A stretch of 64,000 nt of DNA from positions 8,420,001-8,484,000 of the forward strand of contig CM069596.1 in NCBI GenBank assembly GCA_035771175.1, given 5' to 3'. Position numbers and translations under genes: made by a program. Positions within the stretch are counted from its first letter, which is position 1. The number at the start of each line of letters is the position of its first letter. Of this stretch, positions 25,037 to 36,415 are shown in pieces. The notes beneath the pieces are model-generated. The model was not told the DNA's origin and searched no databases. It saw only the letters and a program-made list of their open reading frames with translations. Source of the DNA: Paratinospora sagittata (lineage: Eukaryota > Streptophyta > Magnoliopsida > Ranunculales > Menispermaceae).

Positions 25037-27835
25037 TGTCACGATCCACTATACGTGACGTCATGACCGGCATGAAACCCCCGAGTATACCCTTCATCGG
25101 TACACCCGACGTCCCGTCAGCCTAATATATATACGAATCCCAATAAAATACAAACCTAATATAACATCTATATAAACATGATCAACAATGAAAAAAACAT
25201 ATTACGTCTCCAAATTTACCAAAAATAAAATTTCAAAGTTCACAAAATAATACAACCCAACACATCTCATCTATGTGTTAAATATACAAATACTAGATGT
25301 TATCATGTACATAATATCAAAATACAAAAATAAATATACAATACCTACATCAATAAAAATCAAGGAACGCTCCGCAGTCAAGCCTTTCCTTTCCCCTTTC
25401 TATCAGATCCTGAAGGAAAATGATGAGGTGTGAGCTACAACAAGCTAAGTGAGTGTCATTTACAAGTGGCATATACTTACATTTATAAAAACATGGCAAG
25501 ATCATGACAATGAAATAAGATTACATACATGCTAACATAAATGCATCATGTCGTAAATAAGGCAATGCATATCATTTGTAATCATGCACATGCAATCCTA
25601 ATACGTCCTGAGTACGGGGATCAAAGGGCTGGCGCGCGACACACAACACCTGAACACACACACAATACTCGTATTCTAATAGAATTTTCGAGGTCGTGCA
25701 GCACGTAGCATTAGCCTAAGTCAACCTACCTACACACAAGTCATAAAACCTTCTGCAAGGTACACAACTGGGATCGCCGCTAGACTTACTAGAATTTCCA
25801 AAAAGGGAACCCCAACTAGGAGCCTCAACCCAAATTGTCATCCCAACTGACTATGCTCAAATGTATTTCATGGAATATTAAAACATGCATAGCACTTATA
25901 TGTATCAATTCAAATCAGTTTAAGTAATAGAATGCCACATATAAATAAATCCAAAAGTAAAAGAACACTCACACTTGCTTGGCTAAGTCTAGCCAATCCA
26001 ATTTTCAAATTTCAATCACCACAACTCTCCAATTGACTAAATGAGTTCTAGATCAATCACAAAACCCTGAAAATAACATGGCTTACACAAACTGAAAAAT
26101 CAGCCTAAGTGTGCCAAAAAAAACCCATGTATAAACCCAAATCAAAAGTCAATTAAATTTTTAAAATGATTACCCTCTTGAGCCAAATTCCATATTGCCC
26201 AATTTGATCATTTAAACTAAAATTAAACCAAGATTGACCCAAATTGAATGTAATAGGTTGATCCCATGATCCAGCCACCAATATACATGCCATTCAATCA
26301 TAATTAGGGTCAATTAGACTATACATCAAGTCAATTTTATCAATTGATTAAGTCTTGGTCAAAATCCTCAATTTAGGCCAATACAAAACATAAAATCAAA
26401 ATAAACTAAGTCATACCAATTTAACAAATGTTCAAACATTCTAAACCCATGATTCTACTCAATTTGGGCCCAATTAAACAATCCCCAAGTCAATTTTATC
26501 AATTGACTTGATTTGGGTGAGAACCCCCAATTTGGGCAAAATCCCCAAATCACATGCAAATCTCCAAATCACATGAAAAGTGTCAAATTACATAGCCTAG
26601 GTCAAAAATTACTCTACCATAGGGTATCCACTAATTAAAATTAGTAATTTGGAGTGCCATACATCCACAATTACCCATGCATTCATCATAAATCACATGT
26701 AATTTGAATAGTAAACCCTAGGTCTAAATTTCAAGTTTAGGTCAAAACTATGAAACCCCATTAGAAATTGGGGGTTTAACCATTTATAGACTCCCCATGC
26801 CATCAAGATTAACATATCTCAAAATCAAAGCCTAAGTCCAACATTGGTTTTCCCACCACTCCCTTAAATTTTGGGATTAATAGTTGGAAAACACCTCTTA
26901 GGTAAAAAAAAATCAATTTCAAACATTCAAGAAAGAGATAGAAGGAAGAAAATGAGAGAAAATGCAAGCCTTGGAGGATTGTTGGGCATGAAAGCACCAA
27001 AATCCCAATTCTTTTTCTCCTTTCTTTTCTTCTCTTCTTTCCCCCCTAGCTCCCATGCTCCTTTTGAAAGTGTAAAAATGAGCAACCCACGTCCAAAGTG
27101 GCTTTTATAGAAGTATTTTGGGCCGACATGAAAAAATACACTTAAATAAAAGGAATAGTTTTCTGCTGCAATTACTTGCACTTAGATAATTAATTTCTGA
27201 AATTACTCATCAATTTAACGTCTTAACCGATGATCAAAACTGTAAATTTAACATCTTAACCGTTTGATCAATTTAACATCTTAACCGTTTGATCTATTTA
27301 ACATTTTAACCGTTTCATCAATTAATTTCTTGAGTCAATTACCAACATTCTGGTAAAGTTTCAACTCAATCCAACGGTGGGATTACGAGATCCAACCAAT
27401 TGATCAAAACTATGCAAGAAAATTCGCAAATCCAAAAAATAGTGTTTTGAGTCTTATATCTCACAGTAGACAGCTCCGATCAAGATCTTCACCGTTCATA
27501 ATGAATACCTATCAGAGAAGAATAAGATAAAATAATTTCAGCTCAATCGGACGACGGATCTAGGAGATCAAGACATTGATGTAATCAGTGACAGAAATTT
27601 TTTCTTCCATAGAGTGAGCTCCACTGGATCCAAAACACCGTTTTCGACATGTTTCAACGTCAAACGGGTCTTCGATGGTTCCAAAACTTCATGCGCACTC
27701 TCTATGACCTAAGATCATGCAAAGACACTCAATCCTACGCGCATCGAGCATCACATATGTATACAAATACGTATCCAGGTACTATACGGGTACACTATGG
27801 GTCAAAATGACGTCATCTAAGGTACGAGTGCTACA
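25037..27835 (-). mobile_element. Gypsy-type solo LTR in the copia integrase
   Basis: On the minus strand it starts TGTAGCACTCGTACC and ends GGATCGTGACA, 2.8 kb. The copia integrase reading breaks at HKSK on one side and resumes at EALDCF on the other, so nothing but the LTR separates them. Flanking five-mers (CTTCA and ATTTA) match at three of five positions, as expected for an old duplication. The interior shares 'ATCAAGATCTTCACCG' and 'GCTCAATC' words with the LTR at 56626. Confidence 0.75.
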
Positions 27836-28942
27836 ATTTAGATTTGTGGAATATCACGTAAATGTATCCAAAGCATAAAAAGTCATCAATGAAGGTGATG
27901 AAATATAGAGCACCGTGTCGTGCTCGTATACTCATGGGTCCACAAATATCAGAATGAATCAGCTACAAAGGTTGTTCGGCTACAATGGTTTTCTAGTAGC
28001 TTTACCAGCCAAACAATGGGGACATATGGGTAGGTCAATTTTTGACAGAGAGCTTAAAAGGCCATCTCTTGCAAGTCTATTCATTCAATCATGCCCAATA
28101 TGTCCTAATCTAGAGTGTCATACATTAACATACAAAACATTATTTGAAGAAGATGTAACAAGAGATAAACTACTACCATTTATTAAACTAATGCGATAAG
28201 TATCAAAAACAATAAAACCATCAGAAAAATAACCATATCCATAAAATTGAGTTCCTAAGTATAACATTACACCAGTAGCATTGAAATTTAAATTGAAATC
28301 TAAATCTAGAACGACAACTACTGAAACTAAATTTCGTCTGTTGTCAGGTGCATAGAGGACATCATACAGGAGTAGGGTCTGACCACCACACACCACCAGC
28401 TTGCAAGTGCCAATCCCTATAACTTCAACTTTGCTATTGTTTCCTACATAGATGCATCGAGCTCCCACTAGAATTCGACGATACTCTACGAAAGCTCCAC
28501 GATTTCTTGTCACATGGTCTGCTGCTCTTGAGTCAATTATCCACATTGGATGAGATTCAACAAGCAAACATGTACTGGAAACAAAACATTGAGAAAAAGT
28601 ATAATAAATTACTTTTTCTTTTCGTGGTTCAGTGCACTCTCGTGCAAAATGACCAAGGTTACCACAATTGAAGCATTTTATATCTTTTTTGTCCTTCTTG
28701 ATTCCACCATGTCTGCCCTTTTTGTGATGGTTATTATATGGTTTCGTAACCTTTCCATTCGTGGGACCTTGCTTGTCTTTTCTGGTATTTTTCCTGACCT
28801 GGTGGTACTTTCTTTTCTTTGAATCAGTTGATTTAGCAACCAGAGCTTGAGTAGAGGGTTTGGCAGCCTCCAAGCGCTCAGCCTCTAACTCAACATGTCG
28901 AGCAATATCTTCAAATGTGTTGATACCATCATTATGGATCAG
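27836..28942 (-). pseudogene. Copia gag C-part, protease and integrase N-part
   Basis: Gag sequence (NDGINTFEDIARHVELEAER, then a basic region) leads to a CCHC knuckle CFNCGNLGHFAREC near 28670. The protease follows with WIIDSRAADHV near 28530, where the family norm is DSG or DSA, so the active site is changed to DSR. The integrase zinc region and first catalytic Asp (LIHSDICGPM) come near 27940, ending at FHKSK at the LTR insertion. Several stops lie in the integrase zinc region around 28000-28120. Confidence 0.8.
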
Positions 28943-29620
28943 ACAATTCGATTACTCAATCTTTATAGATGCGTAATTTACCCGTACATAAACCCATACA
29001 AACAAACATAATATCATAAAACTTTTAATCTTTTAGGCTTTTAATCCTAAATTTGTCTCTGATACCAATATTGTCACGACGCCCCTGACGTAGGCTGACG
29101 TCATGACCGGCACAACGTACTATACACTGTACAAACCCATATACGGTATATAATACACTGTCAGCCTTCACGTACTCTCACAAACCTTCCCAACATGTAC
29201 AATAATTTTTTTTTTCTATTACCACAAATCAAATCCCATAACCATTCCATTCATTCACACATCAAATTATCATTTCCTCATCCAATATAAATATATGCCC
29301 ACACATCCCATCTAGATGATAATACATATATCTATAATGTGTGATAATTATACATATCAAATAACAGAAGCTCTTTCCTCCAAGCAGACATACACATACC
29401 AGACTCACTCACGGAGTTTTCCTTTTCCCCTTGAATTAATACCTGAAATGTTGGAGGAAATGGGGTGAGCAATCAACAGCTCAGTGAATATAGTTCTTGA
29501 GATAGCAATTATATACATTTATAGAAATATGACATTTAAAATCATTTCAAACACTTATTCAACACATGCATCATTCAATGAATATATTGTACATGTCAAT
29601 ATCATAAATTTCATGATTTT

Positions 29621-29820
29621 CAATAACATAATGCACAATCTCCCTCCTCCGCAAGGCAAGAGAGCGGGTCTATCCCTTGTATGGTCGTACAAGGTAGACA
29701 CAACTTCTCATGACCCAATTCAATAACACCATGCACAATCTCCCTCCTCCGCAAGGCACGAGAGCGGGTCTAACCCTTGTATGGCCGTTACAAGGTAGCC
29801 ACAACATCTCATTACCCAAT
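29621..29820. repeat. 100-bp tandem duplication in the LTR
   Basis: Copies start at 29621 and 29721 (CAATAACAYVATGCACAATC) and differ at scattered sites. Each contains CTCCCTCCTCCGCAAGGCA. Confidence 0.9.
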
Positions 29821-30275
29821 TAACAGTCATTTCAAGGATCGCAACCCTTGTTAGGATAAACCTAACGAAATGACAATGAGGAATCGCAAAGCCTCATCAT
29901 TACAAACTCCAATGCTAAAATCAGTTTGCATGATCCATAAAACTCAATGCCTTATATATAATATCACATGCGTACAATCAAACAGTTTATATGCGTACAA
30001 TGCCATACAAGAACCAAATCAAGAAAACTATACTCACAGTGGTTACACGGGTTTTCTAAGTCAACCTCTAAAATCGAGCAACAATAGGGCTTCCTCAAGA
30101 GCATTTATCCATGCCCTTAAGCTCTCAATTTAAACACTGAAATTAATCATAAATTATCATGAGAATCATCATTTATCATATCGGTAGCTACTAAAAATAT
30201 CAAATTATCCAAAAATCACGATTGTAGTATCGAAACGTCCGGAATTCTGTTCTCTACGAATCTATGATTTCAAAT

Positions 30276-30311
30276 CACTGTTCACTATTCACTATTTATT
30301 TCACTATTCAC

Positions 30312-30343
<32 letters not shown>

Positions 30344-30377
30344 TTTCACTATTCACTATTTATTATTCACTATTCAT

Positions 30378-30408
<31 letters not shown>

Positions 30409-30412
30409 TTTT
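30276..30412. repeat. Minisatellite of the 7-mer CACTATT
   Basis: About 130 bp of imperfect TTCACTA / CACTATT repeats with interspersed TTCACTATTTATT variants, within the LTR. It is not the telomeric TTTAGGG repeat. Confidence 0.85.
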
Positions 30413-30753
30413 TTTATTATTATTTTATTTGATTTTAATTTTGATCTCATGCTCCTAGACTCACTTTATTAACTAACTCCTCCATCAAATTTCATTAAAT
30501 TCATTCAATCATATCAAATCCACATTTTTAATTAACCAATCCCATAAATTAATCAATTTAATTCACATGTATCATCTTCATTTCATAATTTTATTTATTT
30601 ACTAATCATACACGCGTATATTTAGCGTATACGTATCAAATACGTATACTATCACGCGTATATGTATCTCATACATATAAAATACGTGTATTATACATCT
30701 CGATATACGCGTATTTTAACGTATATATGTAATTAAATTTACGGGGTGTTACA

Positions 30754-30876
30754 TGGGTTGTTCAAGAACCTCTTGCTCCTCTAGTATGAACTGGACTCTT
30801 CAATGTCGAAGTTGTCGTCGTTCAACTTTTCTCCCTTATTCAAGTCAGCAATAATACTCTTGGTAGCAGAAGTCAT
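30754..30876 (-). pseudogene. Copia gag N-terminus
   Basis: ATG at 30876, then MTSATKSIIADLNKGEKL, and a frameshifted stretch matching the EEQEVLEQP region of copia gag before the inserted LTR at 30753. About half of gag between here and 28942 is missing. The leader from 30877 to 32262 is non-coding. Confidence 0.7.
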
Positions 30877-32262
30877 AACTCTAAAATATAAACATTTTAA
30901 TAGCACATATTAATACTAGCACCCATTAATACACACATTTATGTTTGCCACAAAATTCTAGTTAAGTCAATGATAAATAATTTTAGAGAATAGGTTCGAA
31001 AGGTCACTTTTGTTCACAATCATCACCTATTTCTCTAAATCAAATAACCATTACTTAAACAATTCGCGCAAAACATATCATTCAATAATATCCAAATAAT
31101 CATCCGTACAGATGGAAAGAGAATGAAAAACAAAATAAGTTCAGTGTTCACAACAGTGTCTAATTCATGTTGCAATTCCATCATTTTAATCATGAAAAAA
31201 ATCAATGGTTAAGATCATATCATGCATACAATTACAGATTTATCAACATGTTGAAGTCATATCAAGAATGTAACCGTACAAATGTAAAGATCTTTGTAAA
31301 AAAACATATGTCACAGTTCATGTGTTTTTGAGAAAACATGATTTAATGATTTGATTTTAATAATTAAAATTCAACGGTTCATGTTACATCACAACACATA
31401 TTTCAGATTTTCACATTACAACATGAATCTGATAAATGTAAAGATCATGCAAATATATATCAAGGTATAGTTCATGACTTTTGCCAAAAATCACTAGAAG
31501 GCCTTCATTATCATCCATCAAAATATTGAACGGCCTAGATTAACCCATTTTTTTTTTTTTTTGAAATATCGGTGCACCGGACTAGATCGGTTCGGTTGGA
31601 TCGGCCCAAATCGATCTGGGCTGGTTCGGACTTGGTCCGGGCCTTGATCTAGGTTTGGGTCCAGGCGGGTTTGGGCTTGGACCAACTCCTTTTTTTTTTT
31701 TGTTTATCCAGGCCGGGCCGGGTGGGTGATGACCCATGTGGGTCATCTTCTCCACCCGGCTGGTCTGCAACTGGTTTCTAGTTACAGACCAGTGCCGTGG
31801 TGGTTATGGCACCGGAAAGAGGTCTGGTCGGACCTCCGTCAACCGGCGATCACGCCGGTGGGGTATCTCGCCAAAGAACCTTCTTGTTTCCTACGATCAA
31901 CAGAGTTTTTTTTTTAATGGTTTTTAATCGATTGATTTTGGGAGAGTTTTGTAATCATTGTGGCACACCTATGGACATGCAAATCGGTCCATTTCGAAGA
32001 CCTCACTTCAGAGATCGTGTAGGTATGTTCATCGGCCGGTAAGTTTGCGGATTCCGACGAAAATCCGACCAAAAGGTGCAGCCAACACCCCCTTTTTGTT
32101 TTTGTTTTTTTTAATAAAACAAATCACTGAGAAAAAAAATTTGTCTCGGTTAAAAAAAAAAATTTCGAATATATATATATATATATTTTCTTTTTTTTAA
32201 ATAAAAAAATAACATCGAAGCATCAATCAACACGAGAACACCCATATATGCTCTGATACCAA
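30877..32262 (-). other. Leader of the large copia element
   Basis: About 1.4 kb between the 5' LTR and gag. It contains a G/C-rich stretch around 31575-31870 (GGTCCGGG, GGCCGGGCCGGG words) in otherwise AT-rich DNA and homopolymer runs near 31547 and 32150. Reading frames here look like chance. The primer site at 32251-32261 reads TGGTATCAGAG on the minus strand, one base from the LTR end. Confidence 0.6.
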
Positions 32263-32682
32263 TGTAGAATTCATCCGAATACAAATCATGTAAATTGAAA
32301 TAAATTAAATAGAAATACAGAAACATTACCAAGATCGTCTCGGGGGTGCTCCACACGTTTAGTGTTGTCACGGTAATTGAGACCACAATGTCACGGGTTC
32401 CTAACGTATTCCATAGTCCAAAAGCCCTACTCTCTAACTTAATAAAAATTCTCTGCAATTTTCTCGTGTGTTTTACCAAGTTCATATCCCCTTAATTTAT
32501 TGGCATCCTAGAGAATCAAATCTCCTTGATTCTCTTCAATTTGGGATGTGATGGAGATATGATAACTATCAAATAATAGTTATCTTAAGTTGATTATTAA
32601 GGGGTATCCCATTAGATAACTATCAAATCTCCTTAATAATAATCTGATCAAAATCTAAGATCTCCAATTGTATGATCAAATT
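32263..32682 (-). mobile_element. 5' LTR of the large copia element
   Basis: It pairs with 21111-21574. The end next to the primer site is exact (GAATTCTACA on the minus strand). The outer end is uncertain: it lacks about 40 bp present in the other LTR, and homology stops around 32675-32685. Confidence 0.75.
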
Positions 32683-33222
32683 CCAATAAATGCCTTAGCT
32701 TGCCTCTCTTCTTCCTCTTCCATTTTTTTTCTCTTCTTCTGTTCTCTCCAGCTCATTTATCTCTCAACTCCCCATGGAAGCACGGCAATCATGTGCTTTC
32801 AACCGAAGATGGCCACATCTTCCTCATTGTTCATCACGATTAGCTTCGCCCGTGTAATTGGAGTTTGCTTCTCTGGTAAAAATAAAATAAAAAATCTTTG
32901 CATTGGTTTTTTTTTTTCTTTTTCTTCTATGAACATCAAATTTTCTCTATCGCGAATTTGGATTTCAGTAACAAATCATCATTTTCTGCCAATAGCAAGG
33001 GTTGTTCTTCGTCACGTCCTTTCAATTTGATCTCTAGATTTGTTGAAAAAGAGGCTTCAATCCGGTTAGTACCAATTTCCTCTTCGATTCTACTACCTTT
33101 TCTTTTGTTTTATTGTTAACAGTATTTACAAGGGTTTGGATTGTTATTTGAGTGTTCAAGAGCTATTCAGAGTGATTTATTCCTGAATTTTTTTGGCCCT
33201 TCGAATTTTGGGTAGTTATTTA
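32683..33222 (+). other. Possible 5' end of an unidentified plastid-targeted gene, cut by a copia element
   Basis: A pyrimidine-rich leader precedes an ATG at about 32810 opening MATSSSLFITISFARV, a serine-rich start like a transit peptide. A possible donor GTAAAA follows CTTCTCTG near 32875, and an acceptor TTTCAG lies near 32970. The next piece reads NKSSFSANSKGCSSS and ends FVEKEASIR before GTTAGT near 33065. The two pieces do not join in one phase as they stand, so either the model is wrong or one base has been lost. The copia LTR at 33223 follows. I cannot name a family. Confidence 0.3.
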
Positions 33223-33638
33223 TGTTAGATATGGTGTAGCTCGGTCCCACCATTGGATAATTTTTATTTGTGTACAATTTTCTTATGTATGAGTTTCCTA
33301 GTCTAAATTGAAAACTTTTCTAGTTGTGTTAGAAACTAATTGTATTAAAAACTAACTCTAGCACCTAACTCTCATTGGGGTGTGAGAGGGGGGTGTCTGA
33401 GAATTGGAGATTTGTGTGAGAGCACTTTTGTGAGTTGAGAGAATTTGTTTAGATCTGATTATAGGTTGTAACCTATTTGCATTCTTTTGTTAGTGAATTG
33501 ATTCTCATCTTCTGTGGATGTAGGTATATATTCACCGAACCACGTAAATCTGTGTGTTTTTTTGCATTCGTTTGGATCGGTTTGATTATTTGCATTTATG
33601 CGTTTGTTATTTTACTTTTTCTTTCGCTGTGCACAACA
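33223..33638 (+). mobile_element. 5' LTR of the short copia element
   Basis: 416 bp, paired with 35766-36206. It lacks the stretch containing the TATA box that is present in the 3' LTR (sequence CTAGCACCTAACTCTCATTG instead). Confidence 0.85.
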
Positions 33639-33792
33639 AATTAATATACGTGATTATCTCAATAATCACTTTGGATTAATTGTTATTTATTCAACGTTTG
33701 TGGGATTATTTTAATCGTTTGGATAAATTTGATTTGTGATTTGGGTTTCTTTTGAGATTTGGAGAAATTTTGGCAATTTGCTTTTGTAAAGA

Positions 33793-35196
33793 TATGGCGA
33801 GCAAAAGTGTGTGTGTATCAAATGCAAGGTTTGATGTGGAGAAATTTGATGGCAAGAATGATTTTGGCATGTGGCAAGTGCAAGTTCAAGACATCTGATA
33901 CAACAACGTTTACAAAAGGCTTTGAATGGTTCAAGTGGATAACCAACAGATATGTTAGATGAAGATTGGGCAAAGTTTGATCTGCAAGCGTGCAGTACTA
34001 TTAGACTGTGTTTGACAAGGGAGATCACGAATAGTGTCAGGCACGAGAAATCTACGGCATCACTCTGGTCTAAATTAGAAAGCTTGTATATGACTAAGTC
34101 TCTCATAAATAGACTGTATATGAAAAAGAAGTTGTACATGTTTCGAATGAAAGAAGGTACAACTATGAATGGGCACCTTAATGAATTTAATGGAATCGTT
34201 GCAAATCTGTTAAATATTGGTCAGAAGGTGGATGATGAAGATAAGACTCTACTCCTTATTTGTTCGCTTCCTGAGTCATATGAGCACTTGGCCACCACTT
34301 TGCTTTATGGGAACGTGACTTATAATTTGATGATGTTTCGGCTACGCTTCTTGCGAATGAGATAAAGAGGAAGTCTTTTTTAGTGATCCTCAGGCAGAGG
34401 GTCTAGTTGTAATGGTAGATCAGATCATAGACAATCTGGTGAGTATGGTAGATCTCGATTTAGATAGAGAGGAAAATCTTCAGAAAGGTGGAATTTGTCA
34501 AAAGATGAATGCGCATTTTGTCACCAGAAAGGGCATTGGAAGAAGGATTGTCCGAAGATACAGAAGAAGAACAATGCCAATACAAATGTTGCACATGTTG
34601 AGGATGATACATGTTCTGAGTTGTTCATCATTGGTATATCGATTTGATGAATGGATCTTGGATTCGGGTTGTACTTATCATATGTGTCCTAACAACGATT
34701 GGTTTTCCAGTCTTGAAGAGTGTGATAGTGGTTCAATTTTTATGGGTAATGGAAATACCTGTAAAACCAAAGGGATAGGTACAATCAAGTTGAAGTTACA
34801 TGATGGAACAGTCAGAGATTTGACAAAAGTATGGTATGTGCCAGATTTGAAGAAGAGTATCATCTTTGTGGGTGCATTAAAATCTAATGGTTTCAAAGTC
34901 ACCATTGAAATTGGTGTTCTGAAGATTGTGCGAGGTGCATTAGTGGTGATGAAAGGAATTAGGAAGAATAACTTGTACTTTTTGCGGGGGAGTACCATTT
35001 TAGGTGGAGCTGGCACAATTGATAAAGTTCCTGCTCGTAAGTGTCTACAACATTTGAAGTCAGTTGCGGCTAGGAGACATGGAGGGAATACTCAGCGATC
35101 TGTCCGTTTTGCAAATATTGTAGCAAATGCATTCCCATTTGTTGCAGATGGTATAAGTGGTAGGCATACCACTTATAAGGATGTCATTCGAAGATG
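33793..35196 (+). pseudogene. Copia gag-protease, frameshifted
   Basis: Starts MASKSVCVSNARFDVEKFDG near 33793, then a frameshift and stops near 33890. Gag continues in another frame from about 33952 (DEDWAKFDLQACSTIRLCL, SLWSKLESLYMTKSLINRLY, LLICSLPESYEHLATTLL), matching Tnt1-like gag in order. Another frameshift near 34340 leads to a degraded zinc knuckle around 34500 and a protease with WILDSGCTYHMCPNNDWF near 34655, where the catalytic DSG is intact, and VWYVPDLKKS. Homology ends near 35060; the last 130 bp resemble a different, unplaced part of pol. Confidence 0.8.
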
Positions 35197-35222
35197 AGTG
35201 CCTTCGGGCACATGTGGAAATG

Positions 35223-35708
35223 TGTCACACCCTGGGTTGCACAGCGTGCCCCCTACCCAGGTGCGGGCGCACCCCCTCGGGGCGAACGCCTAGCCATAGT
35301 ACCACATAATATTGTCTCCTGGCCACCCGGCGCCTGGATCGCAACCACCCTTTGTCCCTACTATTCATGAGTGAATAGTAAAGGCCCTCCCCCAGAATCG
35401 AACTCGAGACCTCCCTTAAGGAGTCTAATTTCGCATTCTGAGTAGCCACTGAACCAATGGCTCAGTGGTTACTCAAGTTGCGAAATCTAACCTTATGAGG
35501 AAGAGGTTGCGAGTTCGAACTTGGGGGAGGCCCTTTACTATTCATGAATAGTGTGGACAAATGATCCCGGGTACAAGAGACGTCCTTGTGTGGCGGTGGC
35601 TGTACCGGGATGGGACAATATTATGGATCCATAATGGCTAGGCGTTCGCCCCGAGGGGGTGCGCCCGCACCTGGGTAGGGGGCACGCTGTACAACCCAGG
35701 GTGTGACA
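35223..35708. mobile_element. Head-to-head inverted pair of tRNA-derived SINEs with 5-bp duplication
   Basis: Two related copies face away from a centre near 35447. The outer arms are near-perfect inverted repeats: TGTCACACCCTGGG at the left and its complement at the right, extending about 75 bp. The same tail sequence with CGAACGCCTAGCCAT appears in each arm. Each copy has tRNA-like promoter boxes: A box GGCTCAGTGGTTA (right copy) or GGTTCAGTGGCTA (left copy, minus strand), and B box GAGTTCGAACTT or GAGTTCGATTCT about 50 bp on. The whole unit is flanked by AAATG on both sides (35218-35222 and 35709-35713), exactly. The TG...CA ends and 5-bp duplication look like LTR-element integration rather than SINE insertion. 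Confidence 0.75.
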
Positions 35709-35765
35709 AAATGAGAATGTGGTATTTGGATATATGGTTGAAGTGGTCCTCGCCAAGGTGGAGAT

Positions 35766-36206
35766 TGTTAGATATGGTATGGCTCAGTCCCACCATTGGA
35801 TAATTTCTATTTGTGTATAGTTTTCTTGTGTATGAGTTTTCTAGTCTAAATTGAAAACTTCCTAGTTGTGTTGGAAACTAATTGGTATTGAAAACTAACT
35901 CTAGCACCTAGTATTATATAAACCATCATTGGGGTGTGAGAGGGGGGTGTCTAAGAATTGGGGATTTGTCTGAGAGCACTTTTGTGAGTTGAGAGAATTT
36001 GTTTAGGTCGGATTATAGGTTGTAACCTATTTGCATTCTCTTGTTAGTGAATTGATTTTCATCTTCCGTGGACGTAGGTGTTTATTCACTGAACCACCTA
36101 AATCTATGTGTTCTTACTTGTGTGTTTCTTTACATTCGTTTGAATCGGTTTGATTATTTGCGTTTGTGTGTTTGTTATTTTACTTTTGCTTTCGTTGTGC
36201 ACAACA
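35766..36206 (+). mobile_element. 3' LTR of the short copia element
   Basis: 441 bp with the TATA box TATATAAA at 35915-35922, missing in the 5' copy. The core promoter is followed by CATCATTGGGGTGTGAGAGG, shared with the 5' LTR. Confidence 0.85.
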
Positions 36207-36372
36207 ATCTAAGGGTGGAAAAAATGCAATTACGGATAAAAACAGGTGCGGACAACCCTTTACACTAATGAACATATAATATATCTTTTGAAACGAAACC
36301 TTTTGTTTATACTTGTCTAGTTAAGAAAAATGGATCGCCTCTTTTTGTATGTTTTTTCCCATATTATACCTG

Positions 36373-36415
<43 letters not shown>

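Larger units (their letters stand above)
28943..30753 (-). mobile_element. Truncated gypsy element: 5' LTR, primer site and 129-bp leader, in copia gag
   Basis: The LTR (29072-30753) reads TGTAACACCCCG at its start and CGTCGTGACA at its end on the minus strand. It is followed by ATATTGGTATCAGAG, a tRNA-iMet primer-binding site, and 129 bp of leader that ends abruptly at 28943 against copia gag. It is therefore not a solo LTR but the left remnant of an element whose body and other LTR are lost, together with a central part of the copia gag. Confidence 0.75.
21111..32682 (-). mobile_element. Decayed Ty1-copia retrotransposon broken by two gypsy LTR insertions
   Basis: The LTRs lie at 32263-32682 (5', right) and 21111-21574 (3', left). 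Between them, read right to left, are a tRNA-iMet primer site, a leader of about 1.4 kb, gag, protease, integrase, RT and RNase H. Gag-protease-integrase-RT order identifies Ty1-copia. Insertions at 28943-30753 (in gag) and 25037-27835 (in integrase) added about 4.6 kb. Many stops and frameshifts are present. Between the pol stop (22670) and the 3' LTR lies about 1.1 kb without recognisable coding content. Confidence 0.85.
33223..36206 (+). mobile_element. Short Ty1-copia element with gag and protease only
   Basis: The 5' LTR is 33223-33638 and the 3' LTR 35766-36206, both starting TGTTAGATATGG and ending GCACAACA. Flanks ATTTA and ATCTA form a 5-bp duplication with one mismatch. A polypurine tract (CAAGGTGGAGAT) abuts the 3' LTR. 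Inside are decayed gag and protease; integrase, RT and RNase H are absent. A 486-bp inverted SINE pair has inserted before the polypurine tract. Confidence 0.85.

Noticed and set aside
27915..28199. Plus-strand 94-codon frame
   Set aside because: It is the shadow of the copia integrase zinc region on the minus strand.
30276..30412. Telomere-like repeat
   Set aside because: The unit is CACTATT, not TTTAGGG, and lies inside an LTR.
31582..32042. Several G/C-rich frames in the copia leader
   Set aside because: Overlapping on both strands with no family resemblance; explained by base composition.
35430..35530. Genuine tRNA gene
   Set aside because: A and B boxes are present but no cloverleaf or anticodon stem; they are part of an inverted SINE pair.
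33223..36206. The copia element as an exon of the candidate gene at 32683
   Set aside because: LTRs, target duplication and gag-protease content identify it as a separate insertion.
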